A DNA stretch of 14,952 nt from DASZJY01 sp036260255 (GTDB taxonomy: Bacteria; Actinomycetota; Acidimicrobiia; Acidimicrobiales; AC-14): assembly GCA_036260255.1 (NCBI GenBank), contig DATAAF010000019.1, positions 1-14,952 on the forward strand. The letters run 5' to 3'. A program made the position numbers and the translations under genes. The notes beneath the pieces are model-generated. The model ran no database searches, was not told the origin of the DNA, and saw only the letters and a list, made by a program, of their open reading frames with translations. How positions within the stretch are numbered: the first letter of the stretch is position 1; every line of letters starts with the position of its first letter. Shown piece by piece: positions 13,287 through 14,952 of the stretch.

Positions 13287-14137
13287 CGGTCACCCTCGAG
13301 GAGTCGTACGCCCGCTGCCGGCAGCTCAACCGCCGGTACGGCACGACGTACTACTGGTCGACGGCGCTCCTGCCCAAGGTCAAGCGCCACCACGTCCACG
13401 CGCTGTACGGCTTCTGCCGGTACGCCGACGACATCGTCGACGACCTCGGCTCGTCGGCGACCGCGGCCGAGCGGCGGGCGGCCCTGACCCGCTTCGGCGA
13501 CCGGTTCTGGGCCGACCTGGCCGCCGGCCGCTCCGAGGACCCCATCCTGAAGGCGGTCGTCCACACCGTGCGGGCGTTCGACATCGACCCCGACTTCTTC
13601 CGGCGGTTCCTGCGTTCGATGGCGATGGACTTCAGCACCGAGACCTACGAGACGTTCGACGACCTGCTCGTCTACATGGACGGCTCGGCGGCGGTGATCG
13701 GGGAGATGATGGTGCCGATCCTCGAGCCCTCGCGCCCCGAGGCGTTCGCCCACGCCCGAGACCTCGGGATCGCCTTCCAGCTCTCCAACTTCTGGCGGGA
13801 CGTGGGGGAGGACCTGGACCGGGGCCGCGTCTACATCCCCCAGGAGGACGTGCGGAAGTTCGACGCCGACCCGTGGTCGCGCCGGGTGACGCCCGAGTGG
13901 CGGGAGCTCATGGCCTTCGAGATCGCCCGCACCCGCCGGTACTACGAGTCGGCCGACATCGGGATCGCCATGCTGCCGCCGACCTCGGCCCGCTGCATCC
14001 GGGGCGCACGGGCCCTGTACGCGGGCATCCTCGACCAGATCGAGGCGGCGGACTACGACGTCTTCAGCCGGCGGGTGCGGGTCCCCACCTGGCGGAAGCT
14101 GGCGGTGGCCGCCCGGGTGTCGCGACCGGGGCGCTGA
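13283..14137 (+). CDS. crtB: Phytoene synthase (CrtB, squalene/phytoene synthase family)
   Basis: CrtB joins two GGPP head-to-head to phytoene. The 284 residues show the family core: YWSTALLPKVKRHHVHALYGFCRYADDIVDD (24-54), in which DDIVD is the first metal-binding motif. The second region is NFWRDVGEDLDRGRVYIPQED (169-189), with DVGED. Both Asp-rich motifs are intact, so the enzyme should be active. Squalene synthase (HpnC/HpnD) is the main alternative; adjacency to crtI and a GGPP synthase argues for phytoene. The start is GTG 13283, overlapping the crtI stop by 4 bases, so the two are translationally coupled. No strong Shine-Dalgarno precedes it apart from the G-rich end of crtI. A hypothetical gene starts 13 bases after the stop. 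Confidence 0.95.
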   Translation: MTVTLEESYARCRQLNRRYGTTYYWSTALLPKVKRHHVHALYGFCRYADDIVDDLGSSATAAERRAALTRFGDRFWADLAAGRSEDPILKAVVHTVRAFDIDPDFFRRFLRSMAMDFSTETYETFDDLLVYMDGSAAVIGEMMVPILEPSRPEAFAHARDLGIAFQLSNFWRDVGEDLDRGRVYIPQEDVRKFDADPWSRRVTPEWRELMAFEIARTRRYYESADIGIAMLPPTSARCIRGARALYAGILDQIEAADYDVFSRRVRVPTWRKLAVAARVSRPGR

Positions 14138-14150
14138 TCGCCCGGCGGCG

Positions 14151-14909
14151 GTGCAGGCAGGGACACGCCACCGGCTGGTGGCCCTGGGAGTGCTGGCGGT
14201 GGTCGGCATCCCCGCCTTCCTGATCGGCGGGCGCTACTGGGTGGGCCACGTGGACCCCGCCGAGGCGGTGGCCCGGTTCCGGGCCGCGGGGCCAGGGGCG
14301 GCTTCGGAGGTTGCCGGCCTGCCCCTGCCCGGGGTCTACCGGTACCGGACGACGGGCGGGGAGGACGTCTCGCTGTTCTCGTACCGGCGTGAGTACCCCT
14401 CGGTGACGGTGCGCATCGTCACCCGCCGGGGCTGCGGCGTGCGGGAGGAGCAGTGGTTCCTCGTCCAGCACCTGGAGTACTACGACCGGTGCGGTCCGGC
14501 GCTGGTGTCCTACGGCACCGACATCGCCTACTGGTGGACCCACGGCACCCAGGACTTCGAGTGCGAGGGAGGGTCGTTCGACGGCTCCGACCTGCGGCCG
14601 GGAGAGCGGTCGGAGTGGGTGTGCTCGGACGAGGACACCCGGGCCGCCCAGACGACCGAGTACGTGGGCGACGAGGAGGTCGTGGTCGAGGGCCGGACGA
14701 TGCGGGCCCGCCACACCCGCTGGAGCACCACCTTCACGGGCGCCACCGAGGGCGGTGCGGTGGTCGACGACTGGTTCGACCCCGCCACCGGGCTGGTGCT
14801 GCGCGAGGAGCGCCACATCGGCCTCGAGGTCGGGTCCCCGTTCGTGGGCCGCCTCACCTACGCCGACAACTCGACCTACGAGCTCCTGTCGTTGACGCCC
14901 GACCGATGA
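14151..14909 (+). CDS. Unknown membrane-anchored extracytoplasmic protein with four cysteines
   Basis: I cannot assign a function. The 252-residue product has a short basic N-terminus, a hydrophobic segment at about 8-26 (signal anchor, or signal peptide without an obvious cleavage site), and a soluble remainder. Cysteines at 95, 114, 138 and 158 are the only ones and could form two disulfides. Visible segments include PGVYRYRTTGGEDVSLFSYRREYP (60-83), a Trp/Tyr-rich middle (IAYWWTHGTQDFECEGG) and VVDDWFDPATGLVLREERH (204-222). The latter resembles the strand-rich tails of lipid-binding periplasmic proteins (LolA/LppX-like), a loose impression only. GTG 14151 starts 13 bases after crtB with a weak GGCGGCG upstream, so coupling to the crt genes is likely. 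The possible next gene overlaps its stop. Confidence 0.78.
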   Translation: MQAGTRHRLVALGVLAVVGIPAFLIGGRYWVGHVDPAEAVARFRAAGPGAASEVAGLPLPGVYRYRTTGGEDVSLFSYRREYPSVTVRIVTRRGCGVREEQWFLVQHLEYYDRCGPALVSYGTDIAYWWTHGTQDFECEGGSFDGSDLRPGERSEWVCSDEDTRAAQTTEYVGDEEVVVEGRTMRARHTRWSTTFTGATEGGAVVDDWFDPATGLVLREERHIGLEVGSPFVGRLTYADNSTYELLSLTPDR

Positions 14910-14952
14910 CCCCCTCATCGAACCGGCGGTGGAAAAGTGCGCTGGGACGCCG
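14906..14952 (+). CDS. Possible first 15 codons of the next gene (cut by the window edge)
   Basis: An ATG at 14906 overlaps the previous stop in an ATGA, and the frame stays open to the window end, reading MTPSSNRRWKSALGR. The overlap style matches other coupled genes here, and the basic start resembles the cytoplasmic N-terminus of a membrane protein. Only 47 bases are visible, so this may equally be non-coding; a GTG at 14929 in another frame is an alternative. Confidence 0.35.
   Translation, partial: MTPSSNRRWKSALGR

Noticed and set aside
13283..14137. Squalene synthase (HpnC/HpnD) for hopanoid synthesis
   Set aside because: No hopanoid gene is nearby, while crtI overlaps it and a GGPP synthase precedes it.

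Overview
The window is dense, very GC-rich chromosomal DNA. Seven of the fourteen start codons assigned are GTG, there are several 4-bp stop/start overlaps, and intergenic space is almost absent (largest gap 195 bp). Gene content, codon bias and the fmdB / galU / moeA neighbourhood suggest a high-GC actinobacterium. An Acidimicrobiia-like lineage is my best guess, but this is inference and no rRNA or marker gene is present. No tRNA, rRNA, CRISPR array, IS element or phage gene was seen, and no gap exceeds 300 bp.

Left part (1-4988). A leftward unit reads GGDEF-family protein (1708-2892) -> galU (827-1711) -> moeA (802 to the left edge, truncated). The GGDEF gene and galU overlap by GTGA. A 195-bp divergent region (2893-3087) separates it from a rightward unit: fmdB-type zinc-ribbon gene, methylthioadenosine phosphorylase, and a membrane-anchored SAF-domain protein. 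The divergent region holds a perfect 10-bp inverted repeat next to the fmdB start.

Middle part (4972-8672). A leftward set reads tldD -> tldE/pmbA -> uppP. It pairs the two subunits of the TldD/E metalloprotease with the undecaprenyl-diphosphate phosphatase of the cell-wall lipid cycle. The uppP stop overlaps the stop of the SAF gene tail to tail by 17 bp.

Right part (8849-14952). A rightward run starts with two coupled membrane proteins: an LPG-synthase/flippase-like protein and a PAP2_3-type phosphatase/phosphotransferase. It continues with a carotenoid module: a type-I geranylgeranyl diphosphate synthase, CrtI-type phytoene desaturase and CrtB-type phytoene synthase. After crtB come an unknown membrane-anchored protein with four extracytoplasmic cysteines and the likely first codons of a further gene. 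The three crt enzymes are enough in principle for a route from C5/C15 prenyl diphosphates to phytoene and a desaturated C40 chain. No cyclase, hydroxylase or elongase is visible.

Most of the window is recognisable core or secondary metabolism. The less ordinary points are the altered GGDEF signature in the gene coupled to galU, the inverted repeat at fmdB, the poly-Ala start of UppP, the two coupled lipid-type membrane proteins upstream of the carotenoid genes, and the four-Cys protein after crtB. I found no convincing wholly new system.
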